Notes: generated by a model not told the origin, from the sequence alone. A DNA stretch of 64,000 nt from Anolis sagrei (GCF_037176765.1 NC_090025.1:13255045-13319044); one strand, 5' to 3'; shown: positions 34,735-46,223, counted from the stretch's first letter. Numbers and translations: made by a program.

Positions 34735-35170
34735 TTATTATTTATTTATTTATTTATTTATTTAAATACTTATATACCGCCGTTTCTCAGCCTAGCCGGC
34801 GACTCAACGCAGTTTACAGCATAATATAACAGTCAACAATATACAGTTAAAAGCATAAAAACATAAAAACACAGTTTATACATCAATACCAATCCAGTTC
34901 AGCTCTTAACTAAAAACGTGATCCTGTTCGTCGTCATATTGCCAGTCCTTTAGTCAATTACCATTCTTTGCATTGAGTTAATCAAATGCCTGCTTGAACA
35001 TCCAGGTCTTCAATGTTCTTCGGAATGCCATCAATGAAGGGGCTGATCTTACCTCCAAGGGCAGGGCGTTCCATAGCCGCGGGGCCACCACAGAAAAGGC
35101 CCTGTCTCTCGTACCCGCCAGAAACCAACACTATTTTCCAGGTCACCAGACTGGGCCACAGCAATGTGTG
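34735..35170 (-). mobile_element. L2-type LINE 3' part, minus strand
   Basis: TTTATTTATTTATTTATTTA then TATATACCGCCGTTTCTCAG. Further in, the minus strand resembles the L2 C-terminus (FRRTLKTWMFKQAF-like and RERAFSVVAPRLW-like). It faces the L2 copy at 35225-35685, forming an inverted pair. Confidence 0.6.
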
Positions 35171-35224
35171 ACAGGGGGCAACTAGTGTGAAATAAACAAG
35201 GAATTGTGTACTTTAAAATATATA

Positions 35225-35685
35225 AATGAAAAGATGGTTCCCCTACGAACCATCAAGATTACTAAGATCGTCTGGAGGGGCCCTGCTTCCGATCCCACCG
35301 GCCTCACAAGCGCGGCTGGTGGGGACGAGGGACAGGGCCTTCTCGGTGATGGTCCCGCGACTCTGGAACTCTCTCCCGCCAGAGGTTAGAACTGCCCCAA
35401 CAATCTTGACATTCAGGAAACAGGTGAAGTCGTGGTTATGGAGACATGCTTTCGAAGAATGAGACAATGATCTGGATGGAAGACGGTGTATATTCGAGTT
35501 TAGTATGACGACTGACCACTGTAGTTTTAAATATATGTGCTTTTTAAATGTTTTATTGTAATGTGTATTTTGATATTTTTACCGATTGTATGTGTTTTTA
35601 TGGTTGGAAACCGGGCTGAGTCCCTCTTATGAGGTGAGAAGCTTGGTATATAAAACTCTGAAATAAATAAATAATAAATAAATAA
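35225..35685 (+). mobile_element. L2-type LINE 3' part
   Basis: The plus strand reads GTRDRAFSVMVPRLWNSLPP and TILTFRKQVKSWLWRHAFEE, the L2 reverse transcriptase C-terminus. It is followed by GGGCTGAGTCCC, a GGTGAGAAG tail and ATAAATAAATAATAAATAAA. Confidence 0.75.
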
Positions 35686-36134
35686 AATATTTCATCAGAT
35701 ATGTTGTGCCATACATTTATTATTACAATAAATGTATGTGTTTGTATCTCTTATAAGAGGTTGGTTTAACCTCCGGTTTGCTAGAAATTATTGTGTCAGA
35801 ACATGATGCATGTCTAAAATACGTGTCACCAACTTGAAATGTTTGTTGCATGTTGTAGATTAAGTCTTTTTGGTATCTTTCCGATTTGAAATATACATAT
35901 TTTTAAAAGAGGGAAAGGTTAAGAAGAAAAGCATCGAAATACCCTAACCCTGACCCAGTCGAGTTTTCTAAGAATGGGTTTTCCCCCCAAGGAGTAAAAA
36001 GCATTAGCCTGTGGTTTCACTACATCCGGCTGCACTGCCCCACCTGAGTGGCTTGTCAAACTGTCCTGGCATTTTAGGAGAATCAGCAGACTGTGCTTGG
36101 AGGCATTGCTTTGACAGAAGGACACACTTTGACG

Positions 36135-36198
36135 ATGAAGAAGTCTTGGGTGTTATGCGTCCCTCTGGCAGTGTTTTGGGGAGCCATTCTTGGAGCAG
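36135..36198 (+). CDS. JCHAIN: JCHAIN exon 1 (signal peptide)
   Basis: ATG at 36135 starts MKKSWVLCVPLAVFWG, a signal peptide with a hydrophobic core of about 15 residues, closed at GAGCAG|GTATGT (donor 36199) in phase 1. Human JCHAIN has the same design: exon 1 is essentially the signal peptide. The gene encodes the immunoglobulin joining chain, secreted by plasma cells, which links IgM and IgA tailpieces into polymers and enables binding to the polymeric Ig receptor. It lies divergent from UTP3, conserved with mammals. Upstream DNA (35700-36134) shows no certain TATA box; B-cell factor sites could not be called with confidence. Confidence 0.88.
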
Positions 36199-36480
36199 GT
36201 ATGTGGTACCTTTTCAGGTGAAGCAAATCTAACATTTGTTAATGAAATAGTCTTGTATGCTGCAGAAAAGAAAAAAAGAATGATCTGGCAGCACTTATTG
36301 ATGGATACTTTATCATGTGCTTGCCTGGGTATCCACCCAGTTACTCGGGTTTGCTAATAAAGGCTAAATTGTTATGGCTGGTTACACTGTTGTGGGACTG
36401 GGATATAATGTAATAGGAGACAGAAAGGTGGAAATTGTGACCCCAGCCATAAATTTGCAAAATTTGCACAGTCCCCTTTT

Positions 36481-37140
36481 AAAGTGGCTGAGGCTGGATC
36501 CACACTCCCATATAATCCAGATTATCATCTTTAAACTGGATTATATGAGTCTACACTGGCATATAATCCAGTTCCAAGCAGATAATCCGGATTTAACATG
36601 GCAGTGTAGATAGGGTTATATGGAAGCAATAATTCCAAGGACCAAATGTAAGATTATTTCTATACTGCCATATAATCCAGATTATCAAAGGAGATAATCC
36701 AGTTTATCTGCTTGAAACAGGATTACATGAGGCTACACTGCTATATATTCCAGTGCAAAGCAGATAATCTTTATTTCATATGGCAGTGTAGACGGGGCTT
36801 TAATTTCTTTGTAGTCAAGGCCATCTCTGGAGAGATTCCTTTTGTTTTATGTGCATTTGTGAGGAATTGTTTTAATAAAGGTAGAATGTAATGAAACCAA
36901 AAATAGTATATTTATGAAGTTCCTTTCGTATCATAAAATACTGTTACGTCTAAAAACAGGTTTATATGAGTCTACACTGCCATATAATCCAGTTCAAAGC
37001 AGATAATCTGGATTTCGTATGGCAGTATAGATGGGGCTATTGTGGAAGCAATCATTCTGACGACCAAAAGTAAGACCTCTTCTGCACTGCTATATAATCC
37101 AGTGCAAAGCAAATAATCTGGATGTCATATGGCAGGTTCA
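36481..37140. repeat. Cluster of four MITE-like palindromic units
   Basis: Repeated modules CCATATAATCCAG, AAAGCAGATAATC and GGCAGTGTAGA occur in alternating orientation from 36481-36625, 36655-36800, 36950-37040 and 37075-37140. This is the same family as 703-812 and 10200-10332. A T run of about 25 follows at 37143. Confidence 0.7.
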
Positions 37141-37614
37141 TCTTTTTTTTTTTTTTTTTTTTTTACTAGGAGACCTCAGAAGGATTTCTGGGATAAAATC
37201 TTGTTTCTATCCCTCAAAAATACTCTGAAATAAAGCCATGACCACATCAACATTTTAAAAAAATATTTTGAAGTATTAATTACAGGATTATAACTAATGA
37301 TGAAGTATACATTTTGCTGTCTATGGTTTCTTCTTCTGTATTATTTTCTACTGTTCTCCAGATGTGTTATTCTGCGGTCTCTCCATCCCAAGCCAATATG
37401 GGGTTAATGGGCATTGCAATTCAATGTATTTGGAGGACACGGGAGATTCAATATGAGCCCTTTTGGTGCTTCCCAGATCAGAATTTCTGAAGTGGGTTCC
37501 TTCCATTTGAAATGCAAACTATAGGAAGGAATCCAGCACGCCTGTCATCCTCTGACACCAATTTTGTTGTAATCCAATTCTTAATTCTGGATAAGGGATA
37601 ATCCCAGGTGATGC

Positions 37615-37925
37615 GGTAAATTAAACCACTGAGCAGCTGAACTTGCTGACCAAAAGGTCGCAGGTTTGAATCTGGGGAGTGGTGTGAGCTCCCACTATTA
37701 GGGTCAGCTTCTGCCAACCTAGCAGTTCGAAAACATGCAAATGTGAGTGGATCAATAGGAACCGCTCTGGCGAGAAGGTAATAATGCTCCATGCATTCAT
37801 GCCGGCCACATGACCTTGGAGGTGTCTACGGACAATGCCGGCTCTTCAGCTTAGAAATGGAGATGAGCACCACCCCCCAGAGTTGGACACGACTGGACTT
37901 AATGTCAGGGGAAAAACTTTACCAA
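37615..37925 (+). mobile_element. Sauria-type tRNA SINE
   Basis: It starts with a degenerate tRNA head (TGCGGTAAATTAAACCACTG), box B GGTCGCAGGTTTGAATC, body GCAAATGTGAGTGGATCAAT and AATAGGAACCGCTCTGGCG, and ends AGAGTTGGACACGACTGGAC then TTAATGTCAGGGGAAAAAC. The end resembles BovB. Confidence 0.75.
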
Positions 37926-37995
37926 ACCCAGGAACAATAATTGTGATTCATAGTGTAATGCTTTGGCTATCCTGCAGTATTCTGTTCAATTAGAT

Positions 37996-38522
37996 CAGGG
38001 GTCCTCAGACTTTTTAAACAGAGGGCCAGTTCACAATCCCTCAAACTGTTGGAGGGCCAGATTATAATTGGAAAAAAGCATTAATGAATTCCTATGCACA
38101 CTGCACCTATCTTATTTGTAGTGCAAATAACACTTAAGAACAATACAATAATTAACATGAAAAAACAATCTTTTAAAAATATAAACTTAGTAGTATTTCA
38201 GTGGGAAGTATGGGCCTGCTTTTGGCTGATGAGATTTTTTTTTTTGGTTGTGTCAGGAACGACTTGAGAAACTGCAAGTTGCTTCTGGTGTGAGAGAATT
38301 GGCCATCTGCAAGGACATTGCCCAGGGGACGCCCAGATGATTTGATGTTTTTATCATCCTTGTGGGAGGCTTCTCTCATGTCCACGTATGAGGAGCTGGA
38401 GCTGATAGAGGGAGCTCATCCTCCTCTCCCCAGATTCGAACCAGCGATCTATTGGCCTTCAGTCCTGCCGGCACAGGGGTTTAACCCACTGCGCCACCGG
38501 GGGCTCTGGCTGATGAGATGGG

Positions 38523-38554
<32 letters not shown>

Positions 38555-38657
38555 GTGCTTTCAAGTCATTTCAGTCTTAGGTTGACTCTGAGCAAGGGCC
38601 GGGTAAATGACCTTGGAGGGCCGTATCCGGCCCTCGGCCTTAGTTTGAGGACCCCTG
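37996..38657. mobile_element. Non-autonomous hAT transposon with 8-bp TSD and nested SINE
   Basis: Terminal inverted repeats CAGGGGTCCTCAGACTTTTT and ...AGTTTGAGGACCCCTG, flanked by a perfect 8-bp duplication AATTAGAT (37988-37995 and 38658-38665), which is diagnostic of hAT. The interior has GGAGGGCCAGATTATAATTG and GGAGGGCCGTATCCGGCCCT. The ends resemble the OposCharlie/OC1-type hAT group from memory, but I cannot confirm the subfamily. A SINE sits inside at 38236-38506. Confidence 0.85.
38236..38506 (-). mobile_element. tRNA-derived SINE inserted in the hAT element
   Basis: Minus-strand SINE with a T-rich left end and GCCCCCGGTGGCGCAGTGGG head, flanked by a 13-bp target duplication TGGCTGATGAGAT (38223-38235 and 38507-38519). 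The insertion is younger than the hAT copy. Confidence 0.92.
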
Positions 38658-39189
38658 AATTAGATGTTTACGTTATGGAAGTAAAGAAAGATCACACACA
38701 TGTTTTGCCTGCAGAAGACTGCAGGCTTATTCTTGGCCATCTCAATGTCAACATGATTTGTATTAGCAGAACTGGGACAGTTCTCTGCCTGAGAAGCTGG
38801 AAAGCTGTACGCAGTTGAACAGAGAATATTCCTCTACTACGTGGACCAATGGTCTTCTCTCAAGACAACTTCAAATGTTAATATGTATTAATATAACCCA
38901 GTGATCTGCACTGAAATATAATCACCTGAACTGAGAATGCCACCTGGAAGACCTTGGGTTTCAGTTTCCTTTCTAGCAACCTAAATTTGGCTTTTCGTAT
39001 CTTTCACCTGCAAATCTTAATCCTGTTGGTGTGCAGCCATAACATGCCAAATGACTCAGTCAATATTTTTCACATTGGCTAGTTATAGCACTTTGATATT
39101 ACTTTGTCATCGCTGCATCTGAATGAATCTTGGGATTTGTAGTTTTCACCAGGCACTAGACCCCCCCCCCCCCCCCCGGCAGAGAATTC

Positions 39190-39700
39190 TAAATCACAAA
39201 ATCATACAATTTTAGAATTAAAGACAAATTGTAAATCTACCTTGCTCAACCCCCTTCCATGTAGGAACACACAACTAAAGCACTCCTGGAAGATACCCAT
39301 CAACTCCCAACAAAAGGAAAGTCCACCATCCTGTATGCCAGTCTTTCCCACAGTTTTCTCAGTGATTTTTTCATAACGTTTTGAAGCATGAGGTTAGAAC
39401 AGACCACAAGGCCATCTAGTCTGACCCCATTCTGCCATGCAGGAACACACAATCAAAGCTTTCCCAATAGATGGCCATCTAGACTCAGTTTAAAATCCTC
39501 TAGAGAAGGAGCCACCACTCAGAGGCGCATATTTCACTGTTAAACATTTTTTACTGTCTGGAAGTTATTCCTATTTTTAGGTGAAAACTCTTTTACTATA
39601 CCTTGAATCCATTGCTATATGAGTTAGTATTTGAAGCAGCAGAAAACAAGCTTGCTCCATCTTCAATTTGACATTCTATGATGTATATAAACATGGCCCT
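39190..39700 (-). mobile_element. Two old CR1-type 3' ends, minus strand
   Basis: 39190-39310 and 39389-39700 both show the reversed CR1 end (GGCCATCTAGTCTGACCCC, ATGCAGGAACACACAATCAA, AAACAAGCTTGCTCC). Both are diverged. A run of C (39162-39178) precedes. Confidence 0.55.
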
Positions 39701-39783
39701 TAGGTAGAATTTATTTGAACCCATGAACTGAATCAGAATTCTATACAATGCAGACATATCAATAAAAATTGTCGTCATCATAG

Positions 39784-40035
39784 AGCCCCGATGGTGCAAT
39801 AGATTAAATCCTTGTGCCAGCAGGACTGCAAGCTGAAAGGTTGGCAGTTCAAATCCGGGGAGCAGGGTGAGCTCCAGATTGTCAGCTCCAGCTCCTCATG
39901 CAGGGACATGAGAGAAGCCTCCCACAGGATGGTAAAAGATCCAGGCATTCCCGGGCAAAGTCCTTGCAGATGGCCAATTCTCTCACACCAGAAGTGACTT
40001 GCAGTTTCTCAAGTAGCTCCTGACATTAAAAAAAA
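39784..40035 (+). mobile_element. tRNA-derived SINE
   Basis: Head GAGCCCCGATGGTGCAATAG, box B GGCAGTTCAAATCCGGGGAG, and end AAGTAGCTCCTGACATTAAA with an A tail. Flanks contain ATCATCATCA simple sequence. More diverged than other copies. Confidence 0.85.
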
Positions 40036-40344
40036 AATCATCATCATCATGCCATAACCTTTTGGAAAATGTGAATCTCCATAACCATTTGGGAAATGGG
40101 ATTCATAACCTTTTTGGCAAACCAGTGGTCAAGGAAAGATATGACCTTGTTAGAAGCAACAAAATTTTGAAAACTGATGTTCACCAGCATTCATGCAAGG
40201 CAACTAGGTCTCTCAGCTGATGTACGTAGGTATGTCTTTGAACTTCCAGGGACAAAAGCATGCCAATATACAAAAACATATATTCAGCAGAGTTTCAGAA
40301 GTGTTCCTTTCGTTGCCCCAAAACATCTACTATTTTCAAATATA

Positions 40345-41085
40345 GTTCCCTTGTTGTCCGAGTAGGATTGTCTTCCAAGATCGGTGTACTGGCGATGGGT
40401 CCGTAGGTGACTGTGGAGCCCTCTTCTTGATCTGCATCTTCTCCCGCAGGAAGGGCATTGGTTTCTAGGTGGAAGGCGGTCCCAGTCAGGGTTGGCTTGA
40501 TGTGCCTTCCTCTTGGCACATTTCTTGCTCTCGCCCTCCATTTGTGCCTCTTGAAATTCTACAGCACTGCTGGTGACCTCCAGCTGGAGCGGTCAAGGGC
40601 CAGGGCTTCCCAGTTCTCAGTGTCTGTGCCAGAGTTTTTAAGGTTGGCTTTGAGCCCATCTTTAAATCTCTTCTCCTGTCCTTCAACATTCCGTTTTCCA
40701 TTCTTGAGTTTGGAGTAGAGCAACTGCTTTGGGAGATGGTGGTCAGGCATCCGGACACGTGGCTGGTCCAGCAGAGTTGATGGCGGAGGACCATCGCTTC
40801 AGTGCTGGTGGTCTTTGCTTCTTCCAGCACGCTGACATTTGTCCGCTTGTCTACCCAAGAGATTTGGAGGATTTTCCAGAGGCAACACTGATGGAATCAT
40901 TCCAGGAGTTGAGTGTGATGTCTGTAAACAGTCCACGTCTCACAGGTGTATAGGAGGGTTGGGAGGACAATAGCTTTATAAACAAGCACCTTGCTATCCC
41001 TACGGATGTCCCGGTCCTCAAACAGTCTCTTCTTCATTCGGAAAAATGTTGCACTCACAGAGCTAATAGCTTCTATCTCCACTGG
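40345..41085 (-). mobile_element. Non-LTR LINE C-terminal part with C2H2 finger, minus strand
   Basis: The minus strand reads RRDSKVLVYKAIVLPTLLYT, CETWTVYRHHTQLLE, then RMPDHHLPKQLLYSKLKNGK, and a terminal finger CPSCGRRCRSRRGLHSHLRT. It is the same family as 30885-31510, here with more of the upstream reverse transcriptase C-terminal region. Frame breaks are present. Confidence 0.8.
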
Positions 41086-41615
41086 AGTCTAAGGAAAACA
41101 GATCTAAAATGTAGTCTTAGTCCTAAATGTGTCCAGACCTGATCACATGGTCTGCAGCCCCGCCCACAACAAAAAGGCTAGGCAAAATTGCAAACCAATA
41201 CACACATACAATTCAGTAAGCAATTATATACAACCAACCAATTATATAAACAACAAGGGATCTCCTAAGTTAAAACTCTTAGAGTCTAACAACTAGTGGA
41301 GGCTTGAGAAGATTGCTATTTCCAACAATCATCGTCATCGTCATCATCATAATTTTGTGACCCACCTCTCTTTATGGCTTGAGGTAGGGCACAATAGAGT
41401 AAAAATACATCATAATAAAATACATTCAATAAAATGCAAATAGTAAAACATATTTCTATAAAATACACATATTAAAATGCATTGAACAAAGATAGTTAAG
41501 ATGATATGAAAGTACTGTAATTGTGTAATATGAAAATAACCTGTATCATATCATGATGCATGTGTGCAGCATGCAATAACTCTCTTTTAAGAGAGAAAGG
41601 GTTGCATATAAATAA

Positions 41616-42170
41616 CTAGCCGTCCCCTGCCACGCGTTGCTGTGGCCCACATGGGGGTTCTGTGTGGGATGTTTGGCCCAATTCTATCATTGGTGGGGTT
41701 CAGAATGCTCTGTGGTTGTAGGTGAACTACAAATACCAGCAACTACAACTCTCAAATGTCAAGATTCTATTTTCCCCAAGCTCCACCAGTGTTCATATTT
41801 GGGCATATTGAGTATTTGCGTAGAGTTTGGTCCAGATCCATCATTGTTTGAGTCCACAGTGATCTCTGGATATGGCTGAACTACAACTCCAAAACCAAAG
41901 TACACTGCCCACCAAACCCTACCAGTATTTTCTGTGGTTCACGGGAGAACTGTGTGCCAAGTTTGGTTCAGTTCCATTGTTGGTGGGGTTCAGAATGCTC
42001 TTTGATTGTAGGCGAACTATAAATCCCAGCAACTACAACTCCCAAATGACAAAATCATTTTTTTTAATGAAGGACATACATTGGGTTGTTAGGTGTCTTG
42101 TGTCCAAATTTGGTGTCAATTCGTCCAGTGGTTTTTGAGTTCTGTTAATCCCACAAACGAACATTACATT
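41616..42170 (-). mobile_element. Helitron-like element, minus strand (probable)
   Basis: The minus-strand 3' end reads GCAACGCGTGGCAGGGGACG then GCTAG, with CTAG at 41616-41619 followed by T, fitting a Helitron CTRR end. The other end has AACGAACATTACATT..., resembling the AT-rich Helitron start. The interior has AACTACAAATACCAGCAACT and TGGTGGGGTTCAGAATGCTC, shared with the SPIN-like hAT. No TIRs or target duplication were seen, as expected for a Helitron. Confidence 0.5.
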
Positions 42171-42266
42171 ACATAACAATAACTATATGTATTCCCATCC
42201 TATGATGCCAAACAAGTTGATTTTATTTTCATCTCTCAACATGGTTCCCCACCCTCTCGTTTCAAG

Positions 42267-42408
42267 CTTTTTATGGGCTGGATCAAGATCACGACCATGA
42301 GAAGGTTCTGGTTGATAACAAGTGCCAATGTGTCAAGGTGACATCGAAATTTGTCGCATCGAAAGACAATCCTGACAATGAAGTCTTGGTGAGAAATATC
42401 CGAATTGT
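42267..42408 (+). CDS. JCHAIN: JCHAIN exon 2
   Basis: The acceptor TTTCAAG precedes CTTTTTATGG; with the phase-1 G from exon 1 it gives AFYGLDQDHDHEKVLVDNKC, then QCVKVTSKFVASKDN and NEVLVRNIRI, ending at donor GTAAGT (42409) in phase 2. It aligns with human ERIVLVDNKCKCARITSR and IVERNIRII. The paired cysteines C41 and C43 correspond to human mature C13 and C15; in human, C15 bonds to an Ig heavy-chain tailpiece. Confidence 0.95.
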
Positions 42409-42537
42409 GTAAGTGCAACCTTATATTCTCCTTTTCCTTGTGAAACTGGCAAAGATCCAGGGGGAAGGGAGATTTTCCGTCTTTATTTGGGAAAGAAGTG
42501 TTATCCCTCTCTTTTATGCACGCTTTCTGCATCTGGC

Positions 42538-42655
42538 ATGGGCAAACTTTAGCCCTCCAGGTATTTTGGACTTCAACTTCTAACTTCTTACTGGCTGTTA
42601 GGAATTGTGGGAGTTGAAGTCCAAAACACCTGGAGGGCTGAAGATTGCTCATGCC
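42538..42655. repeat. Fold-back repeat (MITE-like) in JCHAIN intron 2
   Basis: Arms GGGCAAACTTTAGCCCTCCA and CCTGGAGGGCTGAAGATTGC with inner arms TTTTGGACTTCAACTTCTAA and AGTTGAAGTCCAAAA. Same family as 22653-22762. Confidence 0.7.
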
Positions 42656-42789
42656 TGCTCTAGAGCAAAAGAAGTAAAGGCTAGCAAGACCCAGGTGAAG
42701 GGATGGCAACTGCAAAGAGGGAAGAGTCATTCCATCTCTTGACTTCTCTATGAACCTGGTTCAATCCAGAGTCACTTCTGGTTCATCCT

Positions 42790-43488
42790 AAAGTGACATC
42801 ACTAAATTACTCACTGGAGTGTCATACCAGTCCTCTGTTATGTCAGCTCCACTGGCTGGCAGTCCAATTCCGATCACAATTCAAAATGCTGGTTTTGACC
42901 TCTAAAGCCCTATACGGCTCCGGCCCAGCTTACCTGTCCGAACGTATCTCCCTCTACGTCCCACCTCGAAGTTTAAGATCTTCTGGAGAAGCCCTGCTCT
43001 CGGCCGCACCTTTAGTGCAAACACACCTGGCGGGGATGAGGGACAGGGCCTTCTCAGTGGTGGCCCCGTGTCTGTGGAACTTGCTCCCCAGCGAAATCAG
43101 GTCAACAACGTCCCTCCTCGCCTTCAGGAGGAAATTGAAAACATGGTTATGGGACCAAGCCTTTGGGTAGCTGGCAGATAACTGACAACTGCAATGATGA
43201 CAATGTTATGGAAAATGGACTGTGGATAGGCTTCCGATTGTGTTGTGCTCACTGAATTCATGTCTACATAAGCCAGTATTATTGTACTTTTTATTAATGT
43301 ACTTTTATTTAAACTCATTTTAAATTAATCTTACTGTATAATTTCTATGTAATTATTGTATGTATTATTTATATGTAATGGCATTGAAATGTGCCGGATG
43401 TAAGCCACCCTGAGCCCCCACCCCCACCCCGGGAGGGGGGGGGGTGAGAAGGGTGGGGTACAAATGTTTGAAATAAATAAATAATAAA
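42790..43488 (+). mobile_element. L2-type LINE 3' part
   Basis: The plus strand reads VLTSKALYGSGPAYLSERIS, MRDRAFSVVAPCLWNLLPSE, FRRKLKTWLWDQAFG: the L2 reverse transcriptase C-terminus, still open for 125 codons. The tail has CACCCTGAGCCCCC, a G-rich run and AAATAAATAAATAAT. Confidence 0.8.
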
Positions 43489-43511
43489 ATCACTTCAAGT
43501 TTTGGGATTCA

Positions 43512-43680
43512 AGGGGTGAGCTCCCATCTGTCAGCTCCAGCTTCCCATGGAGGATTTCCCATTCCACAGGATGGTAAAACATCTGGTGGTCCCTTGTGCA
43601 ACGTCCCTGCAGAAGGCCAATTCTCTTACACCAGAAGCAGCTTGCAGTTTCTCAAGTTGCTTCTGACACACACACAAAAA
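43512..43680 (+). mobile_element. 5'-truncated tRNA-derived SINE
   Basis: It lacks the tRNA head. It has TGAGCTCCCATCTGTCAGCT, ACCAGAAGCAGCTTGCAGTT and a CTTCTGACACACACACAAAA tail. Confidence 0.75.
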
Positions 43681-43939
43681 ATCCCTACAAATAGCTAAAC
43701 TTGTAATAGTGTTTGAATAAAGGATTCTAGGGACTTTGAAGAACAGTTGAGAGCAGGGAAGGGAATCAAACTGAATTATGAGTTCTTTGACAAGTGCTTT
43801 TGCCCCCTCCACCCGAAAAATAAGTTAAAATTTCCCCTGTCATTTCAGGAGAATCTGTGATCTTTGGGGGCTTGGTAGGGTGATACATTACTAATGCCCA
43901 AAAGGTATGAGAGAGTAAGATAACCCACCTGGTAGTCTT

Positions 43940-44690
43940 ACAGCTGCGCCCTTACCTTGGGAAGTCGGACTTGGCCATGGTGGTCCACGCTCTGGTTACA
44001 TCCCGTATAGACTACTGCAATGCTCTCTACATGGGGTTGCCTATGAAGACTGCCCCAATTAGTCCAACGCTCGGCAGCCAGGTTACTAACAGGGGCGGGG
44101 TACAGGGAGCGTACAACTTCCTTGCTGCACCAGCTCCACTGGCTGCCAATTAGCTTCTGAGCACAATTCAAAGTGCTGGTTTTAACCTATAAAACCCTAT
44201 ACGGTTCTGGCCCAGTTTACCTGTCCGAACATATTCTCCCCTATGAACCATCAAGAGTGTTAAGATCGTCTGGAGAAGCCGTGCTCTTGGTCCCACCATC
44301 TTCGCAAGAGCACTTGGTGGGGACAAGAGACCGGGCCTTCTCAGTGGTGGCTCCTCAGCTCTGGAACTCTCTCCCCAGTGAGATTAGATCAGCGCCCTCC
44401 CTCCTGGTCTTTAGAAAGACATGGTTATGGAACCAAGCTTTTGACTACTAGATGTACAAGAAGTAAATATGCAATCGACCTTTGGAATGGCCCGGTCTAT
44501 GAGTTTGGATCATGTGATTTTAATGTTTTTATTAGGTCATTTTAATTTTTATGTTTTCATGTCTAAATGTTGTTTTGGGTTTTTTAATGCATATGATGCA
44601 TTGAATTTTACCATTATTTGTTGTAAACAGCTTTGAGTCCTCCCAAGGGAGAGAAAAACAGTATGTAAACACACTAAATAAATAAATAAG
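43940..44690 (+). mobile_element. L2-type LINE 3' part
   Basis: Remnants of VTSRIDYCNALYMGLP, LTYKTLYGSGPVYLSEHILP, GTRDRAFSVVAPQLWNSLPS, then tail CAGCTTTGAGTCCTCCCAAG and ACTAAATAAATAAATAA. Same family as 42790-43488. Confidence 0.8.
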
Positions 44691-44907
44691 AATGCCCCAC
44701 CAATTGTAGCCATTAGTATTTAGTCATTGCCTTGCTGATATTTTCATTCTTGCTAGCATTTAATCTATTCCCTGTTGTACTGCATGCACGTTATTGCCAT
44801 ATAGACTGTTTACAGAGTGAACTTCTGTAAACAGTGAATATCTAACATATTGAATGAACTGGTTTGTTGCATCATTCTTCCTTTTTCTTCGTCTTTGCCT
44901 TCTCCAG

Positions 44908-44988
44908 AGTGCCTCTCACAGCCAGGGAGAACATCTCCGATCCCACCTCACCAGTGAGAACCAAATTCGTGTACAGGCTCTCCAAACT
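44908..44988 (+). CDS. JCHAIN: JCHAIN exon 3
   Basis: It begins after the pyrimidine-rich acceptor GCCTTCTCCAG, reads VPLTARENISDPTSPVRTKF then VYRLSKL, and ends at donor GTAAGG (44989) in phase 2. ENISDPTSP is identical to the human J chain and includes the conserved N-glycosylation site (N77-I-S). Length 81 nt keeps the frame between exons 2 and 4. Confidence 0.97.
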
Positions 44989-45039
44989 GTAAGGATGTCA
45001 TTTCATTATACTTGGGTTCATAAGGCATTGATGCTGCAA

Positions 45040-45305
45040 ATCAAGCTATTCAATGCAAATCAAGGTGGTCAACTGCAACACTCACACTTGCCTCCAACAG
45101 ACAAGAGTTCTTTCTCCCATTCTGGACATTATTCCAGAGATATATAAACCTCACTTGCCTAGTTTCCAACAGACCTCACAACCTCTGAGGATGCCTGCCA
45201 TAGATGTGGGTGAAACGTCAGGAGAAAATGCTTCTGGAACTTGGCCATACAGCCCAGAAAACTCACAGCAACCCAGTGATTTCAGCCATGAAAGCCTTTG
45301 ACAAC
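45040..45305 (+). mobile_element. Penelope-like repeat end (tentative)
   Basis: CACACTTGCCTCCAACAGAC, AAGAGTTCTTTCTCCC, ATATATAAACCTCACTTGCC, then the CTGCCATAGATGTGGGTGAA module and AAAGCCTTTGACAACA end. In JCHAIN intron 3. It is followed by another LINE tail (45310-45440). Confidence 0.5.
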
Positions 45306-45489
45306 ACTTATTGCATTTATTTTGTTATCGTATTTTATTTTGCTGTATTGTAGTTTTGGGCTTGGCCTCATGTTAGCCGCCCCAAATCCCCTTTGGGGAG
45401 ATGGTGGTGGGGTATAAATAAAGTTGTTTATTATTATTATTTGAAACACAACAAGATAAGTCCACAGCAGATACTCTGCTGGCTGTTGA

Positions 45490-46191
45490 ATTGGATCAAA
45501 TGTCGGACACTACCCAAGTGTCTAGGACTGTGTGATATATTGGCGAATAATGCATGCAGATCCCATTAAGGTGGCCTTCTACAGCTGGCAGATAGTAATC
45601 TTGTCAGCGCCGATTGTATTTAAGTGCAGGCCAAGGTCTTTAGGCACTGCACCCAGTGTGCCGATCACCACTGGAACCACCTTTACTGGTTTGTGCCAGA
45701 GTCTTTGCAGTTCGATCTTTAAATTGTCATATTGTGTCAGCTTTTCCAGTTTTCTCTGCAATCCTGCTGTCACATGGGATTGTGACATTGACGATCCATA
45801 CTTTGTTTTTTAACACAATTGTGAGGTCAGGAGTATTGTGCTCCAAAACTCTGTCTGTCTGAATTCAGAAGTCCCAGAGGAATTTGGTGTGTTCTTTCTC
45901 TGTAACCTTTTCAGGCTTGTGATCCCACCAGTTCTTTTTCGCAGGCAGATGGTATTTGTGGCACAAGTTCCAATGAATCATCCGAGCAACGGTGTTACGC
46001 CTCTGCTTGTAGTCTGTCTGCGCAATCTTCTTGCAGCAGCTGAGGATGTGATCTATTGTTTCATCTGCTTCCTTGCAGAGTCTACATTTGGGATCTGTTG
46101 TCGACTTTTCAATTCTGGCTTTGATGGCATTGGTTTGAATGGCTTGTTCTTGGGCTGCCAGAATTAGAGTTCCTATTATTATTATTATTAT

Positions 46192-46223
<32 letters not shown>

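Larger units (their letters stand above)
36199..42266 (+). other. JCHAIN: JCHAIN intron 1 (6.07 kb), repeat-rich
   Basis: It runs from donor GTATGT to acceptor TCGTTTCAAG. It holds a cluster of MITE-like palindromes (36481-37140), a Sauria-type SINE, a hAT with a nested SINE, old CR1 ends, another SINE, a LINE with C2H2 finger and a Helitron-like copy, each listed separately. The acceptor's pyrimidine tract is modest. Confidence 0.8.

Noticed and set aside
38318-38818. 166-codon plus frame with a poly-cysteine stretch
   Set aside because: It runs across a SINE, a TTG microsatellite and a hAT end; the cysteines come from the simple repeat.
42236-42730. 164-codon minus frame over JCHAIN exon 2
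   Set aside because: Antisense to a clear exon and a fold-back repeat, with no conserved features.
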